The notes: a model not told the origin generated them from the sequence alone. Counted from the first letter of the stretch, positions 9,088 through 17,374 are shown. The stretch is DNA of 40,460 nt from Lachnospiraceae bacterium (GCA_021200995.1 JAJQFS010000089.1:1-40460), one strand, 5' to 3'. Made by a program: numbers and translations.

Positions 9088-9288
9088 TTTTTCCTCCTTT
9101 GACCCCGCACACTCTTGCAGACTGATGATATATATTCACACGCTTTCCGCATGTGTTTTCACACAGCTGCTGAGGTCTTTTCAACTATGTATTCTTTTTC
9201 GTGTACGAGTGCATTTTACAGCAGGAACCGTTTTACAAACTATCCCGCGAAGGTAAAATGAAAATGCGGAAATGTAAAATCAGCGTAA
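9088..9288 (-). promoter_or_regulatory. pst operon promoter region
   Basis: Non-coding region before pstS. It has TTTTACA-like hexamers on both strands: two of the form TTTTAC(A/C) on the minus strand near 9255-9280 and two on the plus strand near 9210-9240, reminiscent of the TT(A/C/T)ACA boxes bound by PhoP in Bacillus. Their spacing is not the regular 11 bases, so I call only a candidate. A small dyad TGTGT-GAAA-ACACA (minus strand) and an AT-rich TATATAT stretch lie closer to the gene. Confidence 0.4.
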
Positions 9289-9320
9289 TAAAAATACCTC
9301 CGGAAGTTTCCCTCCGGAGG
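9289..9320 (-). terminator. Terminator of the ABC exporter operon
   Basis: CCTCCGGA (9297-9304) pairs perfectly with TCCGGAGG (9313-9320) over an 8-base loop; read on the minus strand it is followed by TATTTTTATT. It lies 24 bases past the stop of the downstream exporter gene and separates it from the pst promoter. Confidence 0.88.
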
Positions 9321-9343
9321 CATCCTGTTTATTATTTTGTTGT

Positions 9344-11248
9344 CTACTGCGTCACCTGATTGCCTGTATACAGCTGGTAATACTTGCCCTTCTGCGCAAT
9401 CAGCTCGTCATGATTGCCGCGCTCGATAATGCGGCCCATCTCCAGCACCATGATACAGTCGGAGTTTTTGATCGTGGACAGTCTGTGCGCGATGACAAAG
9501 GTGGTTCTGCCGGCCATCAGACGGTCCATGCCCTCCTGCACCAGACGCTCGGTTCTGGTATCGATGGAGGACGTCGCCTCATCCAGAATCAGCGCCGGCG
9601 GATTGGCCACGGCCGCTCTCGCGATTGCCAGAAGCTGTCTCTGTCCCTGAGAGAGATTGCTGCCGTCGCCGGTCAGCATGGTATTATAACCATCAGGCAG
9701 TCTGTCGATGAAGAAGTCCGCCCTGGCCAGCTTCGCGGCCTCGATGCACTCCGCGTCGGTAGCGTCCAGCTTGCCGTAACGGATATTGTCCATGACAGTG
9801 CCGGTAAACAGATGCGTATCTTGCAGCACCATCCCAAGGGAACGGCGTAGGTCGCCCTTTTTGATTTTATTGATATTGATACCGTCGTAACGGATCTTGC
9901 CATCTTGAATATCGTAGAAGCGGTTGATCAGGTTCGTGATGGTGGTCTTGCCGGCGCCGGTGGAACCGACAAAGGCAATCTTCTGGCCCGGTTCGGCATA
10001 AAGCTCGATATCATGCAGCACCATCTTGTCATCCGTGTAGCCAAAGTCCACATGATCCATCACCAGGTCGCCCTGTAAGAGCTGATAGGTGGTAGTGTCG
10101 GTATCCTTGTGATAATGCTTCCAGGCCCAGGTGCCGGTGTGCTCCTTCACCTCAATGACCTGCCCCACGTTGTTGACACGGGCATTGCACAGGCCCACAT
10201 AACCGTCGTCAACCTCCGGCTCGGCATCCAGCAGATTGAAAATACGCTCCGCACCGGCCATGGCCATGATGATGGAATTAAACTGCATGGACACCTGGTT
10301 GATCGGCTGCCCCAGGCTTTTCACCAGCTGAAGGAAGGTAACCAGGGTTCCCAGCGTCACGCCCGCGATGCCGCCGCCCACGATCACCAGCGTACCGCCG
10401 ATGGTCGCGCAAAGCACATAGCTTAAATTGGACAGCTGCGAATTGACCGGTCCCAGCATATTGGAGAACGCGTTCGCTCTGGTGGCATTCACCCGCAGAT
10501 CCTCGTTCAGTTTATCAAACTTTTCAATCGCCTTGTCCTCATGGCAGAAGACCTTGACGACCTTCTGACCGGTCATCATTTCCTCGATATAACCGTTCAG
10601 CACGCCGAGTGCCTTCTGCTGACGGGTAAAGTACATACCGCTCCGTTTTGTCAATGCACGCACCGCGCCGACCATGACACAGACCATCACCAGCGCAATG
10701 CCGGTTAAAGGCAGGCTCAGCACAATCATGCTCACCACGGTTCCCACGATCGTAATGCTGCTGTTTAAAATCTGCGGAAGCGCCTGGCTGATCAGCTGAC
10801 GCAGCGTATCGATGTCGTTGGTATACACTGACATGATATCGCCGTGCGCATGCGTGTCAAAATATTTGATCGGCAGGCTCTCCATATTGTCAAAGAGCTT
10901 GATACGCATATTCCTCAGCGTCCCCTGCGTCACATAAATCATCAGACGATTATAGGTAAAGCTGCAGGCCACGCCCAGCAGGTAGACAAAAGCCACGCTG
11001 ATCAGCGCCGTTAACAGGCCGCTGAAATCCGGATTGTCCATCCCCAGTAACGGTGTAATGTAATCATCAATCAGGGAACGGATAAACAGGGTTCCCCGAA
11101 GGCTTGCCAGCGCGGAGCCCAGAATACAGACGACCACAACAATCAGATGTACCTTATATTCCTCCAGCAATACCCGAAAAATTCTTGTCAGAAGTTCTCC
11201 CATGCTTTTTTCTGTTTTGGGTCTGACCCCTATCGGTTGTCTCGGCAT
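9344..11248 (-). CDS. ABC exporter half-transporter, catalytic partner
   Basis: Membrane exporter subunit of 634 aa: an N-terminal six-helix domain (about 30-330) and a C-terminal ATPase. Walker A GSTGAGKTT, signature LSQGQRQLLAIARAA and Walker B LILDEATSSID with the catalytic Glu are all intact, and an HRLS switch motif is present. A roughly 30-residue extra segment (HTGTWAWKHYHKDTDTTTYQ region) sits between the domains. It starts 2 bases after the stop of the other half, behind GGAGGTGA. The pair should work as a heterodimer of the MdlAB/LmrCD/TM287-288 type; the substrate cannot be told from sequence. Confidence 0.9.
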   Translation of the reverse strand: MPRQPIGVRPKTEKSMGELLTRIFRVLLEEYKVHLIVVVVCILGSALASLRGTLFIRSLIDDYITPLLGMDNPDFSGLLTALISVAFVYLLGVACSFTYNRLMIYVTQGTLRNMRIKLFDNMESLPIKYFDTHAHGDIMSVYTNDIDTLRQLISQALPQILNSSITIVGTVVSMIVLSLPLTGIALVMVCVMVGAVRALTKRSGMYFTRQQKALGVLNGYIEEMMTGQKVVKVFCHEDKAIEKFDKLNEDLRVNATRANAFSNMLGPVNSQLSNLSYVLCATIGGTLVIVGGGIAGVTLGTLVTFLQLVKSLGQPINQVSMQFNSIIMAMAGAERIFNLLDAEPEVDDGYVGLCNARVNNVGQVIEVKEHTGTWAWKHYHKDTDTTTYQLLQGDLVMDHVDFGYTDDKMVLHDIELYAEPGQKIAFVGSTGAGKTTITNLINRFYDIQDGKIRYDGININKIKKGDLRRSLGMVLQDTHLFTGTVMDNIRYGKLDATDAECIEAAKLARADFFIDRLPDGYNTMLTGDGSNLSQGQRQLLAIARAAVANPPALILDEATSSIDTRTERLVQEGMDRLMAGRTTFVIAHRLSTIKNSDCIMVLEMGRIIERGNHDELIAQKGKYYQLYTGNQVTQ

Positions 11249-11250
11249 AA

Positions 11251-12999
11251 TCAGTCACCTCCCACTTCATCGAAGTCGCCGCTTCCCTGGGTCTGGGACT
11301 CGTAGATGCTTCTGTAAATCTCATTGCTCTCCATCAGCTCCTCATGCGTGCCGAAACCATCCACATGACCGTCCTCAAGCACGATGATCTTATCCGCGTC
11401 CTCGATGCTGGACACTCTCTGGGAAATGATGAATTTGGTGGTATTGGGGATCTGCTCCCGGAACGCTTTGCGAATCTTGGCGTCCGTCGCGGTATCCACA
11501 GCGCTGGTGGAGTCGTCCAGAATCAGAACCTTCGGCTTTTTCAAAAGGGCTCTGGCGATACACAGACGCTGGCGCTGTCCGCCGGACACATTGGTGCCGC
11601 CCTGCTCAATATGAGTATTATATCCGTCTGGCATTCTCTGGATAAACTCATCCGCGCAGGCCATCTTACAGGCCTCAATGCACTCCTCTTCGGTGGCGTT
11701 CTCGTTGCCCCAGCGCAGGTTCTCTAAAATGGTGCCGGAGAACAACTGATTATTCTGGAGTACAACGGAAACCTCGTTTCGAAGCGTTTCCAGATCGTAG
11801 TCACGGACATTATGGCCGCCCACCATCACCTTGCCCTGGGTCACGTCGTACAGACGGCTGATCAGGTTGACCAGGCTGGTCTTGCCGGTGCCGGTGCCGC
11901 CCATAATACCGATGGTCTCTCCGGCTTTGACATGTATGTCAATATCGAAAAGCACATCCTTGCGGGCCGTCTTATGATAGGAAAAATAAACATGGCTGAA
12001 GTCAACACTGCCGTCCGGCACCTCAAAGAACGGATGCGGGGGATTGACCAGATCCGGCTCTTCATTTAAGACCTCCGCGATACGACGCGCGCTCGCGATG
12101 GCCATGGAAAGCATGACAAAGACCATGGAGAGCATCATCAGGCTCATCAGCACGCTCATACAGTACTGCAGCAGACTGGAAAGATTACCGGTCGTCATAT
12201 TGCCGGCCACGATCATGTGTGCGGATACCCAGGAGAGAATCAGCATAACCGAATAGATGGTCAGCATCATCGCCGGATTATTGTAAGCGATGATCTTCTC
12301 GGCCTTGACGAACATTTTATAAATATTCTCCGCCGCGGATTTAAACTTTTTCTTTTCATAATCCTCACGGACGAAAGCCTTTACCACACGGATACCGGCG
12401 ACATTTTCCTGCACGCTGGCGTTTAAGTCATCGTACCTGTCAAAAGTCTGGTCAAAATATTTCATGGCCGTTAAAGAAAGCACCACCAGAAGCGTTCCGA
12501 GCAGAATCGCCGCCACCAAAAACGCGCTGGCCACCGCCGGATTGATCATGAAGGAAAGGACCATCGCGCAGATCAAAGTGATCGGGGAGCGTAGGCACAT
12601 CCGCAGAAGCATCATGTAGGCGTTCTGAATGTTGGTCACATCCGTGGTCAGCCTGGTCACCAGGCCGGCGGTGGAAAATTTGTCAATATTGGAAAAAGAA
12701 TAGGTCTGGATTTTACGGTACATACCGTCCCTTAAATTGCTGCCAAAGCCCATGGCCGCCTGCGCACCGAAGTGCGCGGATCCCAGGCCGCAACAAAGAC
12801 TGCCCGCGGCCATCAGAATCATCAGGCCGCCGTAAAGGAAAATCTTGGTCAGATTTCCCGCTTCAATGCCCTGATCGATGATCGCAGCAGTCACCAGAGG
12901 AAGCGCCGTTTCCAGAGCCACTTCACCGATAGTACACAAGGCAGTAATAATGGAGACATTCCTGAACTGCCCTATGTACTTTGCAAGTGTTTTAAGCAT
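11251..12999 (-). CDS. ABC exporter half-transporter, degenerate-site partner
   Basis: Membrane exporter subunit of 582 aa with six membrane segments followed by an ATPase. Walker A GGTGTGKTS and signature [16 protein letters not shown] are present, but Walker B reads LILDDSTSAVD, with Asp where the catalytic Glu normally lies, and the switch is SQRVSS, with Gln for His. This is the known pattern of the non-catalytic half of heterodimeric exporters, while the partner next door keeps both residues. The ATG at 12997-12999 with GGGAGGAAA in front was chosen over a longer frame. It is the first gene of a two-gene operon. Confidence 0.9.
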   Translation of the reverse strand: MLKTLAKYIGQFRNVSIITALCTIGEVALETALPLVTAAIIDQGIEAGNLTKIFLYGGLMILMAAGSLCCGLGSAHFGAQAAMGFGSNLRDGMYRKIQTYSFSNIDKFSTAGLVTRLTTDVTNIQNAYMMLLRMCLRSPITLICAMVLSFMINPAVASAFLVAAILLGTLLVVLSLTAMKYFDQTFDRYDDLNASVQENVAGIRVVKAFVREDYEKKKFKSAAENIYKMFVKAEKIIAYNNPAMMLTIYSVMLILSWVSAHMIVAGNMTTGNLSSLLQYCMSVLMSLMMLSMVFVMLSMAIASARRIAEVLNEEPDLVNPPHPFFEVPDGSVDFSHVYFSYHKTARKDVLFDIDIHVKAGETIGIMGGTGTGKTSLVNLISRLYDVTQGKVMVGGHNVRDYDLETLRNEVSVVLQNNQLFSGTILENLRWGNENATEEECIEACKMACADEFIQRMPDGYNTHIEQGGTNVSGGQRQRLCIARALLKKPKVLILDDSTSAVDTATDAKIRKAFREQIPNTTKFIISQRVSSIEDADKIIVLEDGHVDGFGTHEELMESNEIYRSIYESQTQGSGDFDEVGGD

Positions 13000-13081
13000 A
13001 TGATTTCCTCCCTGCATCATTATTCGCACGGGCAGCAGGCCAGACAGCCGCGCCCGCACGGATGATTATTTTCTGGTGATT

Positions 13082-13110
13082 ATTCTATGCTATCTTTGTG
13101 ATGAAATCAA
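13082..13110 (-). promoter_or_regulatory. Predicted promoter of the ABC exporter operon
   Basis: On the minus strand TTGATT (13110-13105), 17-base spacer and TAGAAT (13087-13082). A near-palindrome AATCGC-TT-GCGATT at 13140-13153 lies just upstream and could be a regulator site. Confidence 0.55.
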
Positions 13111-13175
13111 TAGAGGCTTTATGAATTTTTTATTAAGTCAATCGCTTGCGATTAAATTGAAGGGTGTTTGCAAAA

Positions 13176-13342
13176 GGGTCGCGGGGAATAAATAAACTGT
13201 CTCGCTCATGCTGCGCTGGGCATTCCGATGAGCCTATGGGCAAGGCAATCATGTTCATCAGAGGCTTCCACGATTACCTATAGTCTCATCTCCATAGCGC
13301 AAAAATCGCTTGACAGTTTATTTATTCCCCGCTCGGTTATAC
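13176..13342. ncRNA. Folded repeat family, copy 1
   Basis: A 167-base element between the iron operon and the exporter operon. A perfect 21-bp stem joins 13181-13201 to 13312-13332. Inside: TGCGCT/AGCGCA (13212-13217 with 13296-13301), GATGAG/CTCATC (13227-13232 with 13285-13290), a small GCC-TAT-GGGC hairpin and GGCAATCATG pairing with CACGATTACC (13244-13253 with 13269-13278). A second copy of exactly the same length lies at 30,627. Loops are conserved and the helices covary, so a structured RNA is the best reading; the strand is unknown. It begins 13 bases past the stop of the Cys-rich peptide gene and might also end that operon. Confidence 0.65.
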
Positions 13343-13355
13343 AAAGCTTAAATAA

Positions 13356-13520
13356 TCAAAATTTCTTTACATCTACATTTGAACTCACGCAACCGCTGCA
13401 GCTACTGCACCCATGGCTGCAGCCGGCGCAGCCCTTGCCGGATTTTTTATCCTTCCAGATGCTGCGGACTGCCAGCGCCACGATGACAAGGAGTATGAGT
13501 CCGACAATGACATTTCCCAT
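13356..13520 (-). CDS. FeoB-associated Cys-rich membrane protein
   Basis: Short protein of 54 aa. Residues 3-20 form one membrane helix (NVIVGLILLVIVALAV), followed by a basic KDKK segment and a Cys cluster CAGCSHGCSSCSGC. This is the layout of the FeoB_associated family, found after feoB in Firmicutes and thought to assist ferrous iron transport. Its ATG overlaps the feoB stop in TAATG, so translation is coupled. Last gene of the iron operon. Confidence 0.85.
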   Translation of the reverse strand: MGNVIVGLILLVIVALAVRSIWKDKKSGKGCAGCSHGCSSCSGCVSSNVDVKKF

Positions 13521-16033
13521 TATGCTTTCGCCGTTCCTTTCACTACCGCCTTTTTGCCATCATGATCCGGCATGGGGCGGAACAACAGATACACAAAGCC
13601 GACAATCAGGGCGATGGCTACGACGGTAAAGATACCAAAGCCGCACTCGCCGGTGAACAGGCCCATGATCCGATAGACAACCAGGGAGACACAGTAGGCC
13701 AGGCCGCACTGATATCCGATGGCGATCCAGAACCACTTCATATTATTCATTTCCCGCTTGATGGCGCCCATGGCCGCGAAGCAGGGGGCACACAAAAGGT
13801 TGAATAACAGGAAGGAGTAGCCAACCGCGGTGGTAGAGCCGTTGGAGGCAAAGGCTGCCGCCATATTTTCCCATACAGATCCGTCGCCGTTCGCGTAGAG
13901 GATACCCAGGGTGCCTACGATATTTTCCTTCGCTACCAGGCCGGTGATGGAGGCCACAGCCGCCTGCCAGTTGCCCCAGCCCTGCGGAATAAAGATCCAG
14001 GCGATGGCGTTGCCGATCGCTGCCAGGATACTGTAATCGATCTCATCCTCCGCCAGCATCCGGAAGCCATCCTCAGCGAAGCCGAAGTAGGTGGTAAACC
14101 AGACGATGATGGTGGACAGAGTGATAATGGTGCCTGCCTTCTTGATGAAGGACCAGCCGCGCTCCCAGGTGCTTCTTAAGATCGCGCCGATGGTGGGCAG
14201 GTGGTAGGCCGGCAGCTCCATAACGAACGGAGCCGGATCACCGGCAAAGAGCCTGGTTTTCTTTAAAATCACACCAGAGCAGATGACTGCCGCCACACCC
14301 ATGAAGTAAGCGCCGGTCGCGATAAACGGATTGCCTCCAAGCAACGCGCCCACGATCATCGCGATAAACGGTACTTTCGCGCCACAGGGGATGAAGGTAG
14401 TGGTCATAATGGTCATCTTGCGGTCCTTGTCGCTCTCAATGGTACGGCTGGCCATGATGCCGGGCACGCCGCAGCCCATGCTCACGAGCATCGGGATGAA
14501 GGACTTGCCAGAAAGACCGAACCTGCGGAAAATCCGATCCAGAATGAAAGCGATACGGGCCATGTAGCCGCAATACTCCAGAATGGCAAGTAAGAAGAAC
14601 AGCACCAGCATCTGCGGAACAAAGCCCAGCACCGCGCCGAGACCGGCGACAATGCCGTCAAGGATCAGGCCGCGCAGCCATGCCGCATCGCAGTGCAGCA
14701 CATCCAGCAGGCTCTCGATAGCTGCCGGAATACTGGGGACGAAAATACCGTAGTCCGCCGGATCCGGAGCCTCATAGCCATACGCCTCCAAAACCGCTGC
14801 CGCTTCGATCAGGTCATCGTAGGAAGCCTCCTCTTGCAGAACCTCCAGCGTTTCCTCGTCCTCTACCTCGTAAACGATCTCAGCACCCTCACTGTACAGA
14901 GCGGTCAGTTCCACAACCGCCGCTGCTGCCGCGTCCGGATCATACTCGTCCGCTTCCTCGTCGATTGCTTCCAGAATCTCATCAACCCCGGCGTCCTCGG
15001 CAAAGCCGGTCACGATCTCAGCGGCTCCGCCGTATTCCTCCGCGACCTCCTCATAGTCCGCCGTGCCGATCCCGAAGAGGTGAAAACCGTCACCGAACAG
15101 ATTATCATTCGTCCAGTCGGTAGCCGCTGCGCCGATGGTGCTCATGGCGATATAATAAACCAGGAACATCACCACTGCAAAGATCGGCAGTGCCAGGATA
15201 CGGTTCGTCACAACACGGTCAATCTTATCGGAAATTGTCAGCTTTTCTTTATTAGACGCTCTTTTCGCGCATTTGTCAATAATGGAAGAAATATAAGTAT
15301 AGCGCTCGCCGGTGATCACGCTCTCGGCGTCGTCATCGAAAGCATCCTCCACCGCTTTGATCTCGGCAGAAACATCCGGCGCCTTCGTCATCTGCTCCGC
15401 GATCTTTTCATCGCCCTCTAAAAGCTTTAAGGCAAAGAAGCGCTTCTGCGCATCCGCTACATCGCTCCCCAACTTTGCCTCGATAGAGCTTAACGCGTCC
15501 TCGACCTTTTTGTCAAAAGTATGTACCACTTTCTGCGGTACGCCTGCCTTCGCCGCTTCCACAGCCAGGTTGACCGCCTCAGTCACACCTGTTCCCTTTA
15601 ACGCGGAGATTTCCACAGCCTTGCAGCCCATCTGCTGCGCCAGCTTATCCACATAGATCTGGTCGTCGGATTTCTCCACCAGGTCCATCATGTTGACCGC
15701 CATCACCACTGGGATGCCCAACTCCAGAAGCTGAGTCGTCAGATAAAGGTTGCGCTCCAGGTTCGTGCCGTCGATGATGTTTAAAATCGCGTCCGGACGC
15801 TCGCCGATCAGATAATTTCTGGCCACCACTTCCTCCAGTGTATAAGGGGAAAGGGAATAAATACCGGGAAGGTCCATGATGGTCACATCGGAATGACCTT
15901 TTAGTTTGCCTTCCTTTTTTTCCACTGTCACGCCCGGCCAGTTTCCCACATACTGGTTGGAGCCGGTCAGCGCATTGAACAATGTCGTTTTGCCGCTGTT
16001 CGGGTTGCCGGCAAGTGCAATTTTAATTGCCAT
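13520..16033 (-). CDS. feoB: Ferrous iron transporter FeoB
   Basis: Fe2+ permease with a cytoplasmic GTPase domain, 837 aa. G1 GNPNSGKTT (9-17), G3 DLPG (54-57) and G4 NMMD (114-117) are clear; membrane domains with the two gate repeats start at about residue 280 (for example GAVLGFVPQMLVLFFLLAILEYCGYMAR). Odd: residues about 321-430, directly after the first membrane helix, form a roughly 110-residue Ala/Asp/Glu-rich insert not usual in FeoB. AGGAGG lies just before the ATG. It follows two feoA genes and is coupled to the Cys-rich peptide gene. Confidence 0.95.
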   Translation of the reverse strand: MAIKIALAGNPNSGKTTLFNALTGSNQYVGNWPGVTVEKKEGKLKGHSDVTIMDLPGIYSLSPYTLEEVVARNYLIGERPDAILNIIDGTNLERNLYLTTQLLELGIPVVMAVNMMDLVEKSDDQIYVDKLAQQMGCKAVEISALKGTGVTEAVNLAVEAAKAGVPQKVVHTFDKKVEDALSSIEAKLGSDVADAQKRFFALKLLEGDEKIAEQMTKAPDVSAEIKAVEDAFDDDAESVITGERYTYISSIIDKCAKRASNKEKLTISDKIDRVVTNRILALPIFAVVMFLVYYIAMSTIGAAATDWTNDNLFGDGFHLFGIGTADYEEVAEEYGGAAEIVTGFAEDAGVDEILEAIDEEADEYDPDAAAAAVVELTALYSEGAEIVYEVEDEETLEVLQEEASYDDLIEAAAVLEAYGYEAPDPADYGIFVPSIPAAIESLLDVLHCDAAWLRGLILDGIVAGLGAVLGFVPQMLVLFFLLAILEYCGYMARIAFILDRIFRRFGLSGKSFIPMLVSMGCGVPGIMASRTIESDKDRKMTIMTTTFIPCGAKVPFIAMIVGALLGGNPFIATGAYFMGVAAVICSGVILKKTRLFAGDPAPFVMELPAYHLPTIGAILRSTWERGWSFIKKAGTIITLSTIIVWFTTYFGFAEDGFRMLAEDEIDYSILAAIGNAIAWIFIPQGWGNWQAAVASITGLVAKENIVGTLGILYANGDGSVWENMAAAFASNGSTTAVGYSFLLFNLLCAPCFAAMGAIKREMNNMKWFWIAIGYQCGLAYCVSLVVYRIMGLFTGECGFGIFTVVAIALIVGFVYLLFRPMPDHDGKKAVVKGTAKA

Positions 16034-16047
16034 TTTTTCCTCCTCTT

Positions 16048-16065
16048 GGTTATGTTAAACTAACC
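16048..16065. promoter_or_regulatory. GTTA-N8-TAAC dyad before feoB
   Basis: GGTTA (16048-16052) and TAACC (16061-16065) form a 5-bp dyad with an 8-base spacer, 15 bases upstream of the feoB start. It resembles the dyads at 16804, 16846 and 17319 and may be an additional site for the same regulator. Confidence 0.35.
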
Positions 16066-16161
16066 CATTCATTTAAAAATAAGCTGCTCCCGCAGCCTGC
16101 GCAGGTTCCAGTGCCGCTTAGACTCTCAGATCCGTCTTTGCAGCAGCCGGCGCAAAACCAT

Positions 16162-16383
16162 CTACTCTACCTCAATCATCTGCGCGTCCTCTTTTCTGAG
16201 AGACAGCTCATAGCCGCGCACGGTGACTTCCACCGGATCACCCAATGGGGCAACCTTGCGTACATAAACCTGAGCGCCCTTCGTGATGCCCATATCCATG
16301 ATACGGCGCTTAATCGCTCCGGACCCGTTCAGCTTCACAACGGTCACGGTGCTTCCTACCGGCACCTCTTTCAATGTCTGCAT
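16162..16383 (-). CDS. feoA: FeoA domain protein (second of two)
   Basis: SH3-like small protein of 73 aa that assists FeoB in ferrous iron uptake. The sequence has the family core: VPVGSTVTVVKLNGSGAIKRR, MDMGITKGAQVYV and DPVEVTVRGYELSLRKEDA. GGAAGGAG precedes the ATG. It lies between the other feoA (114 bases upstream) and feoB (128 bases downstream); all three are likely one transcript. Two separate FeoA proteins per operon are common in Clostridia. Confidence 0.92.
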   Translation of the reverse strand: MQTLKEVPVGSTVTVVKLNGSGAIKRRIMDMGITKGAQVYVRKVAPLGDPVEVTVRGYELSLRKEDAQMIEVE

Positions 16384-16497
16384 ACTCTTCTCCTTCCTCT
16401 CACAAATCTGTCCATCAGACCAGAACGTTCAATCAAAACCCGGTCAATCAGACTTAAAACGACACTCTCCTCAAGACAGCTCTGCCCTCCGGCAAAA

Positions 16498-16713
16498 CTA
16501 TGCCACCAGAATCTTGCTGGCAAGCCCTCTGTCGAGTGCAATCCGGGTCCCCTTGATCATCAGAATCATGCCGCCTGCATTCTGTCCGACCACTTCCACC
16601 TCTGCGCCCGGAGCAAATCCCATATCCTGCAGGTGACGAATTACCTCATCCTTGCCGTGGATGCTGGCCACTTTACGCTTCTCCCCCACGCTCATCAATG
16701 CCAAAGCCATCAT
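16498..16713 (-). CDS. feoA: FeoA domain protein (first of two)
   Basis: FeoA-like protein of 71 aa, the first gene of the iron operon. Core: VGEKRKVASI, HLQDMGFAPGAEVEVVGQNAGGMILMIKGTRIALDRGLASKI. AAGGAGG lies upstream of an ATGATG pair; either Met may be used. The promoter 120-150 bases upstream has a perfect 17-base spacer and overlaps a palindrome, which suggests metal-dependent repression. Confidence 0.92.
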   Translation of the reverse strand: MMALALMSVGEKRKVASIHGKDEVIRHLQDMGFAPGAEVEVVGQNAGGMILMIKGTRIALDRGLASKILVA

Positions 16714-16803
16714 GTGTCCTCCTTTGTCTTTTATCGTTTCGCAACTATGTAACAGACAAATCAGTCTGCGGCAGAGACAGCCGCCTTTAAGCGGAATCCT
16801 GTT

Positions 16804-16869
16804 GTTAAGTGTCGCTAACTTTTCATCTCCTTGATTATATGCTTGAAGTTAGTCAATGTCAACTAACTT
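16804..16869 (-). promoter_or_regulatory. feo operon promoter with overlapping operators
   Basis: On the minus strand TTGACA (16862-16857), exactly 17 bases, then TATAAT (16839-16834). AAGTTAGT (16846-16853) and ACTAACTT (16862-16869) form a perfect 8-bp dyad that covers the -35 box. A weaker GTTA-N8-TAAC dyad (16804-16819) lies just downstream of the -10 box. The layout fits a repressor, most likely of the DtxR/IdeR type from the half-site TTAG..CTAA, though this is inference. Confidence 0.8.
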
Positions 16870-16932
16870 TTTCACAGATTTGCCACAAATCCTGCCGGAT
16901 ATTTGTGGCATTTTACAAATTTTACCAGGCAA

Positions 16933-17196
16933 TCACTTCTTTTTGAATAACGAAAATCCCTTCTTTTTTTCATACGGCTCCACCTTTACATCCAGCACCC
17001 GATACCCATCCGCCTTCACGGCCGCTTTGATCCTGGCAATATCAGGCGTCTCGTCCATGATGATTTCCGCCCTTCCCTCCGTATGGGAAGACGAAACCTT
17101 CACCTTCTCCCCGCAGACTTTGCGGATCGCGTCGTTGACATGAGCCTCGCACATGCCGCACTGCATGCCGTCGATTTTCAGTGTAATTTTATTCAT
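16933..17196 (-). CDS. Small heavy-metal-associated (HMA) domain protein
   Basis: Copper-chaperone-like protein of 87 aa, cytoplasmic. The ferredoxin-like HMA fold is shown by ITLKIDGMQCGMCEAHVNDAIRK, with the metal pair C14-x-x-C17, and the VKADGYRVLDVKVEPYEKKKG end; a Lys-rich tail follows. Family members bind Cu+ or similar soft metals. Here the promoter carries the same type of dyad as the feo operon, so the gene may belong to the iron regulon. AAAGGA precedes the ATG. Confidence 0.85.
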   Translation of the reverse strand: MNKITLKIDGMQCGMCEAHVNDAIRKVCGEKVKVSSSHTEGRAEIIMDETPDIARIKAAVKADGYRVLDVKVEPYEKKKGFSLFKKK

Positions 17197-17318
17197 GAAA
17201 TATGTCCTTTCTTCTTCCGCTGAGCAGGTTAATCCTGCGCTGAAGTATGCTTTTCCCCGCGGAAATATGTTATTCTGCGCTAAAACATGTTCTTTTTCCC
17301 AGGTTCGCTTTGATGCGG

Positions 17319-17374
17319 GTTAGTTTGCAAAAACTAACTGTATGCTATTATAACATCATTCTTTTTCCTGTCAA
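17319..17374 (-). promoter_or_regulatory. Promoter and operator of the HMA gene
   Basis: On the minus strand TTGACA (17374-17369), 16-base spacer, TATAAT (17352-17347). GTTAGTTT (17319-17326) and AAACTAAC (17331-17338) form a perfect dyad just past the -10 box, around the start of transcription. The half-sites match those of the feo promoter. The leader to the gene is about 140 bases and holds two AGCGCAG(A/G)AT(A/T)A repeats of unknown meaning. Confidence 0.75.

Noticed and set aside
9200-9290. Proper PhoB/PhoP box array before pstS
   Set aside because: TTTTACA-like hexamers are there, but the spacing is irregular and on both strands, so I list only a candidate regulatory region.
13221-13250. 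Hammerhead ribozyme, suggested by CCGATGAG in the repeat
   Set aside because: The core would need CUGAUGA and a following GAAA; the base before GAUGA differs and GAAA is missing in both copies.
13176-13342. The 167-base repeats as MITE-type transposons
   Set aside because: They have long inverted ends, but the end sequences differ between copies with compensating changes, and no target-site duplication is evident; a transposase would need fixed ends.
14693-15421. A 242-codon plus-strand frame opposite feoB
   Set aside because: It is the shadow of GC-rich feoB codons; no ribosome site, and FeoB is unmistakable on the other strand.
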